Part shown: positions 53,810-63,921 of the stretch, one piece after another
Position numbering within the stretch: the first letter of the stretch is position 1
How the letters are laid out: the number at the start of each line of letters is the position of its first letter
Origin: Nitratireductor sp. B36
Lineage (GTDB): Bacteria; Pseudomonadota; Alphaproteobacteria; Rhizobiales; Rhizobiaceae
Assembly: GCF_020833685.1 (NCBI RefSeq)
Contig: NZ_JACKZY010000004.1
Span: 186,001 to 250,000 of the forward strand
DNA length: 64,000 bases
Direction: 5' to 3'
The notes under the pieces: model-generated
Told to the model about the DNA's origin: nothing
Databases searched by the model: none
The model's input: only the letters and a program-made list of their open reading frames with translations
Made by a program: the position numbers and the translations under genes

Positions 53810-54385
53810 CTATGCGCTTGCCACTGCCGATGGATCGATCCAGCCGATGTTTCCATCAGCACGGCGGTAGACAATGTTCACTTCGTTGTTTCCGGCATTG
53901 CGGAACACGAAGACGGGATTGTCCTTGGTGTCGAGCTCGATGACGGCGGAGGCGACAGACATGGTCTGCAGCGCCATCTTCGATTCGGCGACCACGGTGG
54001 GCGCGTAATCTTCCGGGACCTCTTCTTCATCTTCGGCCACCGGCGCCATGACGCGATACGCAATGTCCATCGGATCGACATTCTGGCCGTTGTTGTGGGA
54101 CTTCAGCCGGCGCTTGTAGCGGCGCAAACGCTTTTCGATACGCTCGGCGGCTGCATCGAAAGCGGATTGCGGCTCCTGCGCCTGGCCGGTGCCCTGCAAC
54201 ACCATGCCTGTGTCGAGATGGATCATACAATCGGCGGCAAAACGAGAACCCGACTTTTCAACCGTCACGCGACCGGCAAAACCACCATCGAAATACTTAT
54301 CGACGGCTTCGCCGATCCGCTCCTCGATACGCGAGCGAAACGCCTCGCCGATGTCCATATGCTTTCCGGAAATACGTAAGCTCAT
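53810..54385 (-). CDS. hpf: Ribosome hibernation promoting factor, long form
   Basis: 191 residues: an N-terminal RaiA/HPF domain (LRISGKHMDIGEAFRSRIEER) of about 100 residues, a linker, and a C-terminal dimerisation domain of about 55 residues (VIELDTKDNPVFVFRN, VNIVYRRADGNIGWIDP). The long form dimerises 70S ribosomes by itself. Lies between rpoN and ptsN with its own 223-base upstream gap. Confidence 0.95.
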   Translation of the reverse strand: MSLRISGKHMDIGEAFRSRIEERIGEAVDKYFDGGFAGRVTVEKSGSRFAADCMIHLDTGMVLQGTGQAQEPQSAFDAAAERIEKRLRRYKRRLKSHNNGQNVDPMDIAYRVMAPVAEDEEEVPEDYAPTVVAESKMALQTMSVASAVIELDTKDNPVFVFRNAGNNEVNIVYRRADGNIGWIDPSAVASA

Positions 54386-54608
54386 CTGAAAACAGACCTT
54401 TCCTGATCAGACACCGAACGAATCGAGTTTATACGTGTGGCTTGCATGTACAAGGTGCCGCGGCGGATTGTGATGTAAGTCGGCCGCGTATCCCTTCTTC
54501 GGTTGCTGGCACTGCGGACAAAAGTCGAAGGCTCTCAAGGCCTGGTAGTCCATGCGGGCGGGCTTCTAGTGGCTTCCGCCGCCCTTGTCAATTCAACCGC
54601 AGGCGCAA

Positions 54609-56102
54609 TCAGCCGCGCGGGCCTGCCGCCGCCAGCATCTTCTTCTCGCGGCGACGCTGCACCGACGACGGAATATTGAGCGCTTCCCGGTACTTGGCGA
54701 CAGTGCGGCGGGCGATGTCGATGCCCTCTTTGCGCAACATGTCCACCAGCGTGTCGTCGGAAAGGACCGCTGACGGCGCTTCGGCTTCAATCAGCGAGCG
54801 GATGCGATCACGAACCGATTCCGACGAGTGCGCGTCGCCGCCGGACGCAGAGCCAAGCGCCGATGTGAAGAAATACCGCAGCTCGAATGTGCCGCGCGGC
54901 GTCATCATGTATTTGTTTACGGTCACGCGACTTATCGTCGATTCATGCATTCCGATCGCTTCTGCCACGGTGCGCAGATTGAGTGGTCGCAGATGACTGA
55001 CACCGTGGACCAGAAACGCGTCTTGTTGGCGCACGATCTCGGAAGCGACTTTCACGATGGTCTTTGCCCGCTGGTCGAGGCTGCGGGCGAGCCAGTTGGC
55101 GCTTTGCAGGCATTCGCTCAGAAACTGGCGTTCGCCTTCGCGGGCGTGACGGGAAACCTTCGCGTAGTATGGCTCGTTGACGAGAACCCGTGGCAGGGTT
55201 TCAGGATTGAGCTCTACCGTCCAGCTTCCATCGCTTGCCGCCCTGACGACGATGTCAGGCACGACCGGGTCTGCGGTGCCACCCGAGAACGCCATGCCGG
55301 GCTTGGGGTCAAGCGCCCGGATTTCCGAAAGCATGTCCGCCAGATCTTCTGCATCCACGCCGCAGAGGCGCCCGAGTGTACGGAAATCACGCTTGGCCAG
55401 AAGTTCGAGATTTTCCACCATCGCCTTCATGGCTGGATCGTATCGATCCTGTGCGATCAACTGCAGTGCAAGGCACTCGGCCAGATCACGGGCGAAAAGA
55501 CCCGGCGGATCGAATGTCTGGCAGATTGAAAGCGTTGCCTGAACGGTTTCAGGTGATGCGCCCACGCGTTCAGTGAGCTCTTCAATGTCGAGGCTCAGAT
55601 ATCCCGCCTCGTCCAGGCCATCGGCGAGTTCATGGGCGATGAGCATCTGCGCCGGATCGGTAAAGGCCAGCGCGATCTGGCCATTCACATGGTCGCGCAG
55701 GGTGGGGGCGGCGGCCGTTGTGCTTTCCAGGTCAAAGGCGGTGCCACTGCTGGTTTGGAGCCCGTTGCCACTCGCCGATTTCCATTGTGCTGAGAGGTCG
55801 GAGCCAATGCGCTCCTTTGTGCCCGGATCGTCCGGAAACAGGTTCTCCAGTGAAGAATCCAGTTTTTCTGAAATGAACTCGGCTGTGCTTTCGCGCAGTT
55901 CTGGCGCACTTGGCCCGGGTTCAGTCCGTTCTTCCGAATTGGTTTCGCCGCGCTCCAGCAACGGATTGCGCTCGATTTCGGAATCGAGGAAGCGCTCAAG
56001 CTCCAGATGCGTCATCTGCAGCAGCTTGATCGACTGCAGCAATTGCGGCGTCATGACGAGCGATTGCGTCTGACGCAGATGGAGTTTTGGCGCAAGCACC
56101 AT
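54609..56102 (-). CDS. rpoN: RNA polymerase sigma-54 factor
   Basis: 497 residues. Region I is the glutamine-rich start (LRQTQSLVMTPQLLQSIKLL), a central core-binding part follows, then the HTH and the RpoN box ARRTVAKYRE near the C-terminus. Transcription with this factor needs enhancer-binding activators, none of which lie in the window. Flanked by lptB upstream and hpf downstream as usual. Confidence 0.96.
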   Translation of the reverse strand: MVLAPKLHLRQTQSLVMTPQLLQSIKLLQMTHLELERFLDSEIERNPLLERGETNSEERTEPGPSAPELRESTAEFISEKLDSSLENLFPDDPGTKERIGSDLSAQWKSASGNGLQTSSGTAFDLESTTAAAPTLRDHVNGQIALAFTDPAQMLIAHELADGLDEAGYLSLDIEELTERVGASPETVQATLSICQTFDPPGLFARDLAECLALQLIAQDRYDPAMKAMVENLELLAKRDFRTLGRLCGVDAEDLADMLSEIRALDPKPGMAFSGGTADPVVPDIVVRAASDGSWTVELNPETLPRVLVNEPYYAKVSRHAREGERQFLSECLQSANWLARSLDQRAKTIVKVASEIVRQQDAFLVHGVSHLRPLNLRTVAEAIGMHESTISRVTVNKYMMTPRGTFELRYFFTSALGSASGGDAHSSESVRDRIRSLIEAEAPSAVLSDDTLVDMLRKEGIDIARRTVAKYREALNIPSSVQRRREKKMLAAAGPRG

Positions 56103-56199
56103 TAAAAACCAGCCCCGATTGAGCCCGACAGGGAGTGCCGAAACGAAGCCGGATTCAATTGGCCCGACTTTTGCTTGTCAAGTTGAAAGGCAGGGATGG

Positions 56200-57003
56200 T
56201 TAAAGTGTGAAGCCTTCACCAAGGTAAAGGCGGCGCACATCGGCATTGCCAACGATATCGTTGGGACGTCCGTGGGTGAGCACCTGGCCGGCATGAATGA
56301 TGTAGGCCCGGTCGATCAGCCCCAATGTTTCGCGCACATTGTGATCGGTGATCAACACACCGATGCCGCGGGCGGTGAGATGGCGCACAAGCTGCTGGAT
56401 GTCAGTCACTGCGATCGGGTCGATGCCGGCGAACGGCTCGTCGAGCAGCATGAAGTTGGGGCGGCTGGCCAGCGCGCGGGCGATCTCCAGCCTTCGCCGC
56501 TCGCCGCCGGAAAGCGCCACCGATGGCGATTTGCGAAGATGGCCGATGTTGAACTCGTCAAGAAGTGCGTCGAGGTTCTTGTCGCGTTCCTTGCGGCTGG
56601 GCTCGACCACTTCGAGGATGGCCCGGATATTCTGTTCCACCGTCAGGCCGCGGAAGATCGAGGCTTCCTGAGGCAGATAGCCGATCCCCAGTCGCGCGCG
56701 GCGATACATGGGCATGCCGGTCACATCGTGCCCGTCGATATGGATCGTGCCCTGATCCACGGGAACAAGGCCGGTGACCATGTAGAAGCAGGTGGTTTTG
56801 CCGGCACCGTTGGGGCCGAGCAGGCCCACGGCCTCGCCCGCGCGCACACCGATGGAAACCCCGCTGACGACCTGGCGGCCCTTGTAGGCTTTGGTGAGGC
56901 CGCGCGCGATAAGCGTGCCCTTGTAATTGGGCAACTTGCTGGTGGCGGGATTTTCCGCCGCGGGCTGTTTTGCCGCCCGCTTCTTACGCAACTTGGAAAT
57001 CAA
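56200..57003 (-). CDS. lptB: LPS export ABC ATPase LptB
   Basis: 267 residues. An N-terminal lysine/alanine extension precedes the ATPase: Walker [10 protein letters not shown], signature [15 protein letters not shown], Walker [13 protein letters not shown], then [12 protein letters not shown]. The typical DHNVRETL end identifies LptB. Works with LptF/LptG, not in the window, to extract lipopolysaccharide. Six bases after lptA. Confidence 0.95.
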   Translation of the reverse strand: MISKLRKKRAAKQPAAENPATSKLPNYKGTLIARGLTKAYKGRQVVSGVSIGVRAGEAVGLLGPNGAGKTTCFYMVTGLVPVDQGTIHIDGHDVTGMPMYRRARLGIGYLPQEASIFRGLTVEQNIRAILEVVEPSRKERDKNLDALLDEFNIGHLRKSPSVALSGGERRRLEIARALASRPNFMLLDEPFAGIDPIAVTDIQQLVRHLTARGIGVLITDHNVRETLGLIDRAYIIHAGQVLTHGRPNDIVGNADVRRLYLGEGFTL

Positions 57004-57009
57004 TGTGGG

Positions 57010-57567
57010 TTACTGCCTGTTTTGTGAGCCGGGGGTGAGCAGCATCTTCACACGGCCGCCCGAACCACCGCCCTTGCAGCCATCGAGCTTTGCCTGCCCG
57101 CTCTTCATCTGCACTGTGAGGCGGCAACCGACAATCACGTTCTCGCCTTCCGAAAGCACCACCTCCTTGCCCGAAAGCACAAGCACTTCGCTTGCCATGT
57201 CGAAGGTGGCGCTATCGCCGGTGGCGACCTGATTCTCCGACTTTACGTAGACATTGCCGTCCACCTCGAGCCGGTCGATATTCGCGCTTCCGGTAGCCGC
57301 AGAGCCCCCGTCTTTCAGGTAATAGACCTTCATGCGCCCGGCCTTGAGGAGGGTTGGCCCCTGCACGACAGAGACATTTCCTGAAAACACTGCCACGTTT
57401 TCGCTCTCGCGCACTTCGAGGCGCTCGCTCTCAATCTGGATGGGCTTGTCACCGGAAAGCTGGAGACCCGTCAGGCGGCTCTGGGAATCCTGGGCAATTG
57501 CGGCAGACGATATTCCCGTCAGGAGAAGCGCGCCCGAGGCGAGCCTTGAAAAGCTTCCGATGCGCAT
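57010..57567 (-). CDS. lptA: LPS transport periplasmic protein LptA
   Basis: 185 residues. Signal peptide ends IAQ or AIA/QD. The OstA-like repeats (IQIESERLEVRESENVAVFSGNV split in strands, VYVKSENQVATGDSATFD, VLVLSGKEVVLSEGENVI) form the jelly-roll bridge that carries LPS. Start 57567 follows GGAGAGGAA; a longer reading frame overlaps lptC but has no better signal. Between lptC and lptB. Confidence 0.92.
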   Translation of the reverse strand: MRIGSFSRLASGALLLTGISSAAIAQDSQSRLTGLQLSGDKPIQIESERLEVRESENVAVFSGNVSVVQGPTLLKAGRMKVYYLKDGGSAATGSANIDRLEVDGNVYVKSENQVATGDSATFDMASEVLVLSGKEVVLSEGENVIVGCRLTVQMKSGQAKLDGCKGGGSGGRVKMLLTPGSQNRQ

Positions 57568-57611
57568 TGTGTTCCTCTCCGTTGATTGGTCATCGCGCCG
57601 GTGACCGTGAT

Positions 57612-58316
57612 TCAATTTCCCGATGCTGACGCCGTTTCGCGAAGCCGCGACGGGTCGATTGTAACGCGAACGCGTTTATCGAATACAAACACTTTGCCAC
57701 CGTCTTCCGCTGCGAAGGAATCGGCTGCAATCTTCGTTCCTTCAAGCTCGATTTCCACGGGCTTTGAGGAGGCAAGGCTGCTGTTTTCGATGTCGATTTC
57801 CGCAGAATCCAAGGTGGCGACAATACCTGAAGTGGTGCGTAGCGAAATCTTACTGGTAATGTCCAGACGATTGTTGCCGCGATCATAGGTGCCGTCACTC
57901 GCCTGAATGGTGGCGAAATTATCGGCGTCCACCGGCACATGAGCGCGAATACCCTCCAGTTCGATCACGTCCTCGCCGCCCAGCTTCTGGCGGGCGCGCT
58001 CGGCTGTCATCTTGTAGGGGCGATCGTCACTGGTAAAACCGTTCAATTCGGGGCTGGACATGACCAGTGATCCGCCCTCGATGGATGCGCTTGCCAGATC
58101 TATCGCACCGCGCGTGCCCGAGAAGATGTAGGAATATCCGGCAAACACAACGGTGATCACAAGAGCCACCGCGGGAAGAACGCGTTTGAGAAGTCGCACA
58201 CGCTGCGAATGCCGGGATGCCTGCTCGAAGGCTTCCGCACCGCGCTCGCTGCTACGGATTGCCTGCCCGCGCCCGCTCTTCGCCGCCGTGGCGCTGCTGT
58301 TGACTGATTCAATCAT
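57612..58316 (-). CDS. lptC: LPS export protein LptC
   Basis: 234 residues. A cytoplasmic N-terminus of about 45 residues is followed by one membrane helix (VLPAVALVITVVFAGYSYIF) and a periplasmic OstA-like domain. The long soluble leader is common in alphaproteobacterial LptC. First gene of the lptC-lptA-lptB-rpoN row. Confidence 0.9.
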   Translation of the reverse strand: MIESVNSSATAAKSGRGQAIRSSERGAEAFEQASRHSQRVRLLKRVLPAVALVITVVFAGYSYIFSGTRGAIDLASASIEGGSLVMSSPELNGFTSDDRPYKMTAERARQKLGGEDVIELEGIRAHVPVDADNFATIQASDGTYDRGNNRLDITSKISLRTTSGIVATLDSAEIDIENSSLASSKPVEIELEGTKIAADSFAAEDGGKVFVFDKRVRVTIDPSRLRETASASGN

Positions 58317-58679
58317 TCTATTTTTCCGTGTGCGCTACAGCGGACCAATGAACCGATCAGGGCTGAACCCTCCGGATGCTTACCGATCACGATCCGACGA
58401 GGAGCGCACGATCCATGAGGCGATACAACCCAACCCGGCTTCCGACCGAAACAGCGCAGCCACAAAACCCCGAGTTCCAAACTCGCCCCTTCTTACTCCA
58501 TTCAATCCCAATATGGCTATTTTTGGATTAACGACAATGATTTAGGCGCAATTTTTGCGGCTTTCTCGCCCATGGCGTGTACTCGACGCAAAATCTTGTA
58601 CAAAGGCGGTGGTCCCGGATTGGCCTTTGCACTAAAAGGCGCTTGGTCTGGACCGAAACCAGGTGAAAGCGAGGATGTC
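58317..58679. other. 363-base divergent intergenic region between lptC and sppA
   Basis: No gene was found. It must hold the promoters for lptC (minus) and sppA (plus). The stretch around 58500-58560 is A+T-rich compared with the neighbours. Composition changes at about 58570 to a GC-rich leader to sppA; in-frame codons upstream of sppA start 58680 give an unlikely polar extension. Confidence 0.6.
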
Positions 58680-59642
58680 ATGTCCACTCGAGCGGATGAA
58701 CTGATCGACCGGCGGCGATTGCGGCGCAAGCTGACATTCTGGCGGATCGTGGCCTTTGCCGTCATTGTGCTGGCGATTGCGTTCGCCACACGTCAGATCA
58801 TGGGAAGCGCAGTGGATGTTTCCGCAAACCACATTGCGCAGGTCAAGATTTCCGGAACGATCTTCGAAGATGACGAATTGCTGGAGCGGCTCCAGCGCAT
58901 CCGCGAGGCCCCATCGGTAAAAGGCGTGATCCTGACGATCGACTCGCCCGGCGGCACCACAGCCGGGGGCGAGGCGATCTACGAAGAGGTTCGACGCCTC
59001 GCCAGCGAGAAGCCGGTGACAGCGCAGGTGGGCACACTGGCAGCATCGGCCGGTTACATGATCGCAAGCGCGACCGATCATATCGTTGCGCGCCAATCCT
59101 CAATCGTTGGGTCCATTGGCGTCCTCTTCCAATACCCGGATGTCAGCGGGCTGATGGACAAGCTGGGTGTAAAGCTCGAAGAGATCAAGTCATCGCCTCT
59201 GAAGGCAGAACCGTCGCCTTTCAAGCCGACAAGCGATAAGGCACGAGCGATGATCCGCGCCATGATTCTCGACAGCTACGATTGGTTCGTGGACTTGGTC
59301 ACCGAGCGCCGTCCGTTGTCGCGGGACGAAGTCTTGAAACTTGCCGACGGTTCGGTATTTACCGGGCGTCAGGCGCTTGAGAACAAACTGGTCGATGGGC
59401 TTGGCGGCGAACGTGAAGCAAAAGAGTGGCTCGTTTCAAAGGGTCTCAGCGACGATCTCGACATTGTCGAATGGAAGAAACGCGAAACTGCCGGCAGTCT
59501 CCTTCTGCCTCAGATCGCTTCCCGCTTCCTCGGAGTACCCGAAGGCGGTGCCGACATCCTGCGCGAGCTCGGTGCCGACCGCATCTTCCTTGACGGTCTC
59601 CTATCGGTCTGGCAACCTGAAATGAAAAGGTTGACTGACTAA
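58680..59642 (+). CDS. sppA: Signal peptide peptidase SppA, S49 family
   Basis: 320 residues. One N-terminal membrane anchor (FWRIVAFAVIVLAIAFAT), then the S49 fold with IDSPGGTTAGGEAIYEEV, TLAASAGYMIASATDHI holding the nucleophile Ser, and a general base Lys in the LEEIKSSPLKAEPSPFKP region. Short, single-domain form. GAGGATGTC precedes the ATG. It cleans signal peptides from the membrane. Confidence 0.92.
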   Translation: MSTRADELIDRRRLRRKLTFWRIVAFAVIVLAIAFATRQIMGSAVDVSANHIAQVKISGTIFEDDELLERLQRIREAPSVKGVILTIDSPGGTTAGGEAIYEEVRRLASEKPVTAQVGTLAASAGYMIASATDHIVARQSSIVGSIGVLFQYPDVSGLMDKLGVKLEEIKSSPLKAEPSPFKPTSDKARAMIRAMILDSYDWFVDLVTERRPLSRDEVLKLADGSVFTGRQALENKLVDGLGGEREAKEWLVSKGLSDDLDIVEWKKRETAGSLLLPQIASRFLGVPEGGADILRELGADRIFLDGLLSVWQPEMKRLTD

Positions 59643-59663
59643 AAAAGCAAGCAAAATCATCTT

Positions 59664-59678
59664 TGTGTCACAGACACA
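59664..59678 (+). promoter_or_regulatory. Palindrome upstream of ihfB
   Basis: TGTGTC, ACA, GACACA is a perfect inverted repeat in the 75-base gap before ihfB, 39 bases ahead of the ATG. It could be an operator or part of an RNA hairpin. Confidence 0.4.
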
Positions 59679-59717
59679 CGGTGCCAAACAGGGCAACTCA
59701 GCGGCGGAAAAGAATCC

Positions 59718-60005
59718 ATGATCAAATCAGAGCTCGTGCAGACGATTGCCAATCGCAACCCGCATCTCTATCTGCGTGACGTGGAAAACATCGTCAACGC
59801 GATCTTCGAGGAGATTTCTGACGCGCTCGCGGAAGGAAACCGCGTCGAATTGAGAGGTTTCGGAGCATTTTCCGTGAAGAACCGCCCGGCCCGCACTGGT
59901 CGCAACCCGCGCACCGGCGAGTCCGTCGAAGTCGAGGAAAAATGGGTCCCGTTCTTCAAGACCGGCAAGGAATTGCGTGAGCGACTGAACGCGGAGAAAG
60001 ACTGA
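59718..60005 (+). CDS. ihfB: Integration host factor beta subunit
   Basis: 95 residues. [22 protein letters not shown] at the N-terminus and the DNA-binding arm [23 protein letters not shown] are HU/IHF features; the ending [14 protein letters not shown] is that of IhfB. It bends DNA with IhfA, not in the window, and assists sigma-54 promoters. Lies between sppA and lapA. Confidence 0.93.
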   Translation: MIKSELVQTIANRNPHLYLRDVENIVNAIFEEISDALAEGNRVELRGFGAFSVKNRPARTGRNPRTGESVEVEEKWVPFFKTGKELRERLNAEKD

Positions 60006-60047
60006 TCGGTCTTTCTCGAAGCCTCCAGAATTTAACAGTGGGTTGAA

Positions 60048-60374
60048 ATGGCCAACCGCATCATTCTCGTACTCGTTCTCGTGCCGTTGGCAGTGATCAT
60101 CATTGCTCTGGCGGTTGCCAACCGCGCCCTCGTGCCTTTCACCATCGACCCGTTCAATCCCGGCAATCCCGCGCTGACTGTCCATTGGCCGCTCTTCACC
60201 TACCTCTTTGGCTCTGCGGCGCTGGGCATGGTGATTGGCAGTCTTGCCACCTGGGTCCGTCAGGGGCGCTACCGCCGCGATGCACGTGAACGCAGAAAAG
60301 AAGTCGACAAGCTTCGCAAGGCTCCGCCTGTGGTCGCGAGCAATGCACCGCAGATCAAGCATTCCGCTTCGTGA
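60048..60374 (+). CDS. LapA domain (DUF1049) membrane protein
   Basis: 108 residues with two membrane helices (IILVLVLVPLAVIIIALAVA, WPLFTYLFGSAALGMVIGSL) and a basic C-terminal coiled part. This is the LapA/YciS-like family; in E. coli LapA works with LapB in LPS control. LPS transport genes are close by, which fits. Confidence 0.88.
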   Translation: MANRIILVLVLVPLAVIIIALAVANRALVPFTIDPFNPGNPALTVHWPLFTYLFGSAALGMVIGSLATWVRQGRYRRDARERRKEVDKLRKAPPVVASNAPQIKHSAS

Positions 60375-60473
60375 GCGCTGTACGACAGAGCTGAAGCTGG
60401 TTGAGGCTTTGTTGCCTGTCGTGCGCGGCTATGGCAGAAGCGCGGGCGTGATCGCCCAGTTTCGGAGACCCGA

Positions 60474-61511
60474 TTGAAGCCAGCGCGCCCCAAACGCCGG
60501 AACGAAGACCGGCGCAGCCCCAGGAAACACTCAGCGCCGAGCGAGAAGCCGCAACGGCAACCCGCGACAAGTGCTCCAAGTGCTCGTCTGGCGCCCCCGC
60601 GGCGCAGCAGTGCCCTGCCGGATGAGCGCCTGCCCGTCATTCTCGAAGTGCTGCCCAATGAAGACTATGCGCTACTCGATTCCGGCGGCGGGCAGAAGCT
60701 TGAGCAATACGGCCCCTATCGGATCGTGCGGCCTGAGGGGCAGGCGATCTGGCAACCTGCGCTTGGCCCGGCGGAATGGAACAGGGCGGATGCCATTTTC
60801 ACCGGTGATACGGATGAAGAAGGCATGGGCCGCTGGCGTTTCCCCAGGGAGCCGCTCGGCGAGACCTGGCCCATGCGCCATGACGGGATCGACTATCTCG
60901 GACGGTTCACCTCGTTTCGCCATGTGGGCGTGTTTCCCGAGCAGGCGACCCACTGGTCGCACATGGAAACACTGGTGCGCGAGGCGCGCCGCCCGGTGAA
61001 AGTGCTGAACCTTTTCGGCTATACGGGGCTGGCCTCGCTGGTTGCGGCCCGTGCCGGCGCGGAAGTGACCCATGTGGACGCTTCCAAGAAGGCGATCGGC
61101 TGGGCGCGTGAAAACCAGGAAATGGCGGGCCTTGGCGACAAGCCGATCCGCTGGATCTGTGAGGACGCCGTCAAATTTGCCGAGCGCGAGGCGCGGCGCG
61201 GCAATGCTTATGACATCGTTCTGTTCGACCCGCCGGCCTATGGGCGCGGGCCCAAGGGCGAGGTGTGGCAGCTGTTCGAGGATCTGCCCTATCTGGCCGA
61301 TCTCTGCCGCTCGATCCTGACACCCAAGCCGCTGGCGGTGGTGCTGACGGCCTATTCCATCCGCGCGTCCTTCTTCGCCATCCACGCCCTGATGCGCGAC
61401 ACATTCGCCGGCGATGGTGGCCGGGTGGAATCGGGAGAACTGATCATTCGTGAGAAGTCGGCAGGCCGCGCGCTGTCCACCTCGCTCTTTTCGCGCTGGG
61501 TGGCATCATGA
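60474..61511 (+). CDS. Class I SAM-dependent rRNA-type methyltransferase
   Basis: 345 residues. A basic, low-complexity leader (about 1-48) is followed by a domain with motif I VKVLNLFGYTGLASLVAARAGAE, motif II VTHVDASKKAIGWARENQEM and motif IV VLFDPPAYGRGPKGEVW, close to RlmI/RlmK-like cytosine methyltransferases. Starts with TTG after GGAG. The next gene is another RNA methyltransferase with four-base overlap. Target base not known. Confidence 0.85.
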   Translation: MKPARPKRRNEDRRSPRKHSAPSEKPQRQPATSAPSARLAPPRRSSALPDERLPVILEVLPNEDYALLDSGGGQKLEQYGPYRIVRPEGQAIWQPALGPAEWNRADAIFTGDTDEEGMGRWRFPREPLGETWPMRHDGIDYLGRFTSFRHVGVFPEQATHWSHMETLVREARRPVKVLNLFGYTGLASLVAARAGAEVTHVDASKKAIGWARENQEMAGLGDKPIRWICEDAVKFAEREARRGNAYDIVLFDPPAYGRGPKGEVWQLFEDLPYLADLCRSILTPKPLAVVLTAYSIRASFFAIHALMRDTFAGDGGRVESGELIIREKSAGRALSTSLFSRWVAS

Positions 61512-62368
61512 GCGGACATGAAAACGAACGGCGCAGGCCGGGTCAGGTGAAGGAAGTCACCAGCCTCACCAATCCGATCATCAAGGATATTCGCGCGCTG
61601 GCGCAGAAGAAGTATCGCGACCGCGAACACGCCTTCATTGCCGAGGGACAGAAGCTGGTGATCGACGCGTTCGATGCCGGCTGGACGATCCGCACGCTTC
61701 TCTATGCCAAGGCGGGGCGCGGCAATGAGGCGGTAGAGCGGCTGGCCGCGCGCACCGTGGCATCCGGCGGTCTTGTTCTCATCGTCAGCGAAAAGGTGCT
61801 CTCGACCATCACCAAGCGCGACAATCCGCAGATGGTTGTCGGCGTCTTCGAGCAGAAGACGGTTAAGCTTGAAACCGTGAAGCCCGCCGATGGCGAGGTC
61901 TGGGTAGCGCTCGACCGGGTGCGCGATCCCGGCAATCTGGGCACCGTTTTGCGCACCGTGGACGCGGTGGGCGCAAAGGGTGTCATTCTGGTTGGCGACT
62001 GCACCGACCCGTTTTCCTTCGAGACGGTCCGGGCCACGATGGGCTCCATATTCGCCGTGCCCATCGTGCGCACGGGCGAAGAGGCGTTTCTCGCCTGGCG
62101 GAAAGGTTTTGCCGGCCGGGTTGTGGGCACGCATCTGAAGGGCTCGGTCGATTATCGCACCGTCGATTACAAGAAGGGGCCGGTCCTGCTCCTGATGGGC
62201 AATGAGCAGCAGGGCCTGCCGGACCGGCTTGCCGAAAGCTGCGACACACTCGTGCGCATCCCGCAGGCAGGGCGGGCGGATTCGCTCAATCTCGCCGTGG
62301 CAACGGGCGTCATGCTTTATGAAATCCGGCGCGAGGCGCTGCCGCTTGAAGAAAGGGCCGACGCATGA
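61508..62368 (+). CDS. TrmH/SpoU family RNA 2'-O-methyltransferase
   Basis: 286 residues. An N-terminal substrate-binding part (SLTNPIIKDIRALAQKKYRDR, FIAEGQKLVIDAFDAG) precedes the SPOUT knot: VALDRVRDPGNLGTVLRTVDAVGA, then LLLMGNEQQGLPDRLAESCD and IPQAGRADSLNLAVATGVMLYE. It resembles RlmB/TsnR-like enzymes. Overlaps both neighbours by four bases. Confidence 0.9.
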   Translation: MSGHENERRRPGQVKEVTSLTNPIIKDIRALAQKKYRDREHAFIAEGQKLVIDAFDAGWTIRTLLYAKAGRGNEAVERLAARTVASGGLVLIVSEKVLSTITKRDNPQMVVGVFEQKTVKLETVKPADGEVWVALDRVRDPGNLGTVLRTVDAVGAKGVILVGDCTDPFSFETVRATMGSIFAVPIVRTGEEAFLAWRKGFAGRVVGTHLKGSVDYRTVDYKKGPVLLLMGNEQQGLPDRLAESCDTLVRIPQAGRADSLNLAVATGVMLYEIRREALPLEERADA

Positions 62369-62862
62369 GCGCGCGCGCCATCGGGTTCTACGCGCTGCTG
62401 ATCGTGCTCTTCACGGTCGCAGATCAGGTGGTGAAGGAAGTGGTCGAGACGATGATGCCGCTGCATGAGCGGATCGAGCTTCTGCCGTTCCTCTCGCTTC
62501 TGCATTCACGCAACACCGGTATTGCCTTCTCCATGTTTTCCGGCATGAGCGACATGGCACTCAGCCTCGTGATGGCAGGCGTGATCCTGTTCATCGGCTA
62601 TCTCGCACTGCGCACGGGATCTGCCCAAAAATGGGCGCGCCTCGGCTTCGCGCTCATTCTGGGCGGGGCGTTCGGCAATCTCATCGACCGGCTCACCAAC
62701 GGTTTCGTCACCGACTACATCTATTTCCACACGCCGGTCTGGTCGTTTGCGATCTTCAATCTGGCCGATGTGTTCATCACCGTCGGTGCGGGGCTTGTCA
62801 TTCTCGACGAGTTTCTCGACTGGCGGCGCGGCCGCACGGACGGCCAGACGCACGCGGATTGA
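62365..62862 (+). CDS. lspA: Lipoprotein signal peptidase
   Basis: 165 residues with four membrane helices. The two catalytic Asp residues lie in GNLIDRLTNGFVTDYI and FNLADVFITVGAG. LHSRNTGIAFSMF is also conserved. It cleaves diacylglyceryl-prolipoproteins before the lipid Cys, for example the LppC-like protein in this window. Co-translated with the TrmH-type gene. Confidence 0.95.
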   Translation: MSARAIGFYALLIVLFTVADQVVKEVVETMMPLHERIELLPFLSLLHSRNTGIAFSMFSGMSDMALSLVMAGVILFIGYLALRTGSAQKWARLGFALILGGAFGNLIDRLTNGFVTDYIYFHTPVWSFAIFNLADVFITVGAGLVILDEFLDWRRGRTDGQTHAD

Positions 62863-62925
62863 CCTCGCGCCCGCCGCGCCGCAAAGTCTGCCATCATCGA
62901 TGACCGTAACCAGCCGGAGTGAGTG

Positions 62926-63921
62926 ATGGCGGACACGTTTCAAGCGGTTCTGATTTCGCGCGACGAGGACAAGAAGCAGTCCGTCGAGTGGACGGAGCTT
63001 TCCGAAGACGATCTGATGGAGGGCGACGTTACCGTTGCCGTGGAGGCAACCACGGTCAACTACAAGGACGGGCTCGCCATTACCGGCAAGGCCCCCGTGG
63101 TGCGGCGCTTTCCGCTCGTACCGGGCATCGATTTCGCCGGCACGGTGACGAAATCCACCCATGACGGCTGGAAAGAGGGCGATAAGGTCATTCTCAATGG
63201 CTGGGGCGTGGGCGAGACGCATTATGGCGCCTATGCCGGGCGCGCGCGGGTGAATGGCGACTGGCTGGTGCCGCTGCCCGATGGCATGACCCCGAAGGAT
63301 GCGATGGCCGTGGGCACCGCCGGCTATACGGCCATGCTGTGCGTGATGGCGCTGGAGCGCCACGGCATCACGCCGGAACGCGGGCCGGTGGTGGTGACGG
63401 GGGCTGCCGGCGGTGTCGGCTCTGTCGCAATCGCGCTTCTGGCCGGGCAGGGGCATCACGTGATCGCCTCCACCGGACGCGCATCCGAAGCCGATTACCT
63501 GAAGGAGCTGGGCGCTGCCGAAATTATCGACCGGGACGAGCTCTCCGGTCCCGCCCGTCCGCTCGGCAAGGAACGCTGGGCCGGCGGCATTGATGCGGTG
63601 GGCAGCCACACGCTCGCCAATGTGCTTTCCATGACCTCCTATGGCGGCGCGGTGGCGGCCTGCGGGTTGGCGCAGGGCATGGACCTGCCGGCCAGTGTCG
63701 CGCCGTTCATCCTGCGCGGCGTCTCGCTGCTGGGCGTTGATTCCGTCATGGCGCCGAAAGAGCTGCGCATGGAGGCCTGGCAGCGCATTGCCAAGGAACT
63801 CGACCACAAGAAGCTCGGCGCGATCGCAAGCGTCGTGCCGTTCAGCGACGTGATTTCGGCTGCAACGGATATCATCGAGGGCCGGGTGCGCGGACGCGTG
63901 GTGGTGGAGATGCCCGGTTAA
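62926..63921 (+). CDS. AcuI/YhdH-type zinc-free MDR oxidoreductase
   Basis: 331 residues. The quinone-oxidoreductase-like MDR fold with [47 protein letters not shown] split over strands, and the NADPH site [16 protein letters not shown]. Lacks the zinc cysteines. YKDGLAITG and the [17 protein letters not shown] end are typical of acryloyl-CoA reductase AcuI/YhdH. GGAG precedes the ATG. Substrate not proven by context. Confidence 0.88.
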   Translation: MADTFQAVLISRDEDKKQSVEWTELSEDDLMEGDVTVAVEATTVNYKDGLAITGKAPVVRRFPLVPGIDFAGTVTKSTHDGWKEGDKVILNGWGVGETHYGAYAGRARVNGDWLVPLPDGMTPKDAMAVGTAGYTAMLCVMALERHGITPERGPVVVTGAAGGVGSVAIALLAGQGHHVIASTGRASEADYLKELGAAEIIDRDELSGPARPLGKERWAGGIDAVGSHTLANVLSMTSYGGAVAACGLAQGMDLPASVAPFILRGVSLLGVDSVMAPKELRMEAWQRIAKELDHKKLGAIASVVPFSDVISAATDIIEGRVRGRVVVEMPG

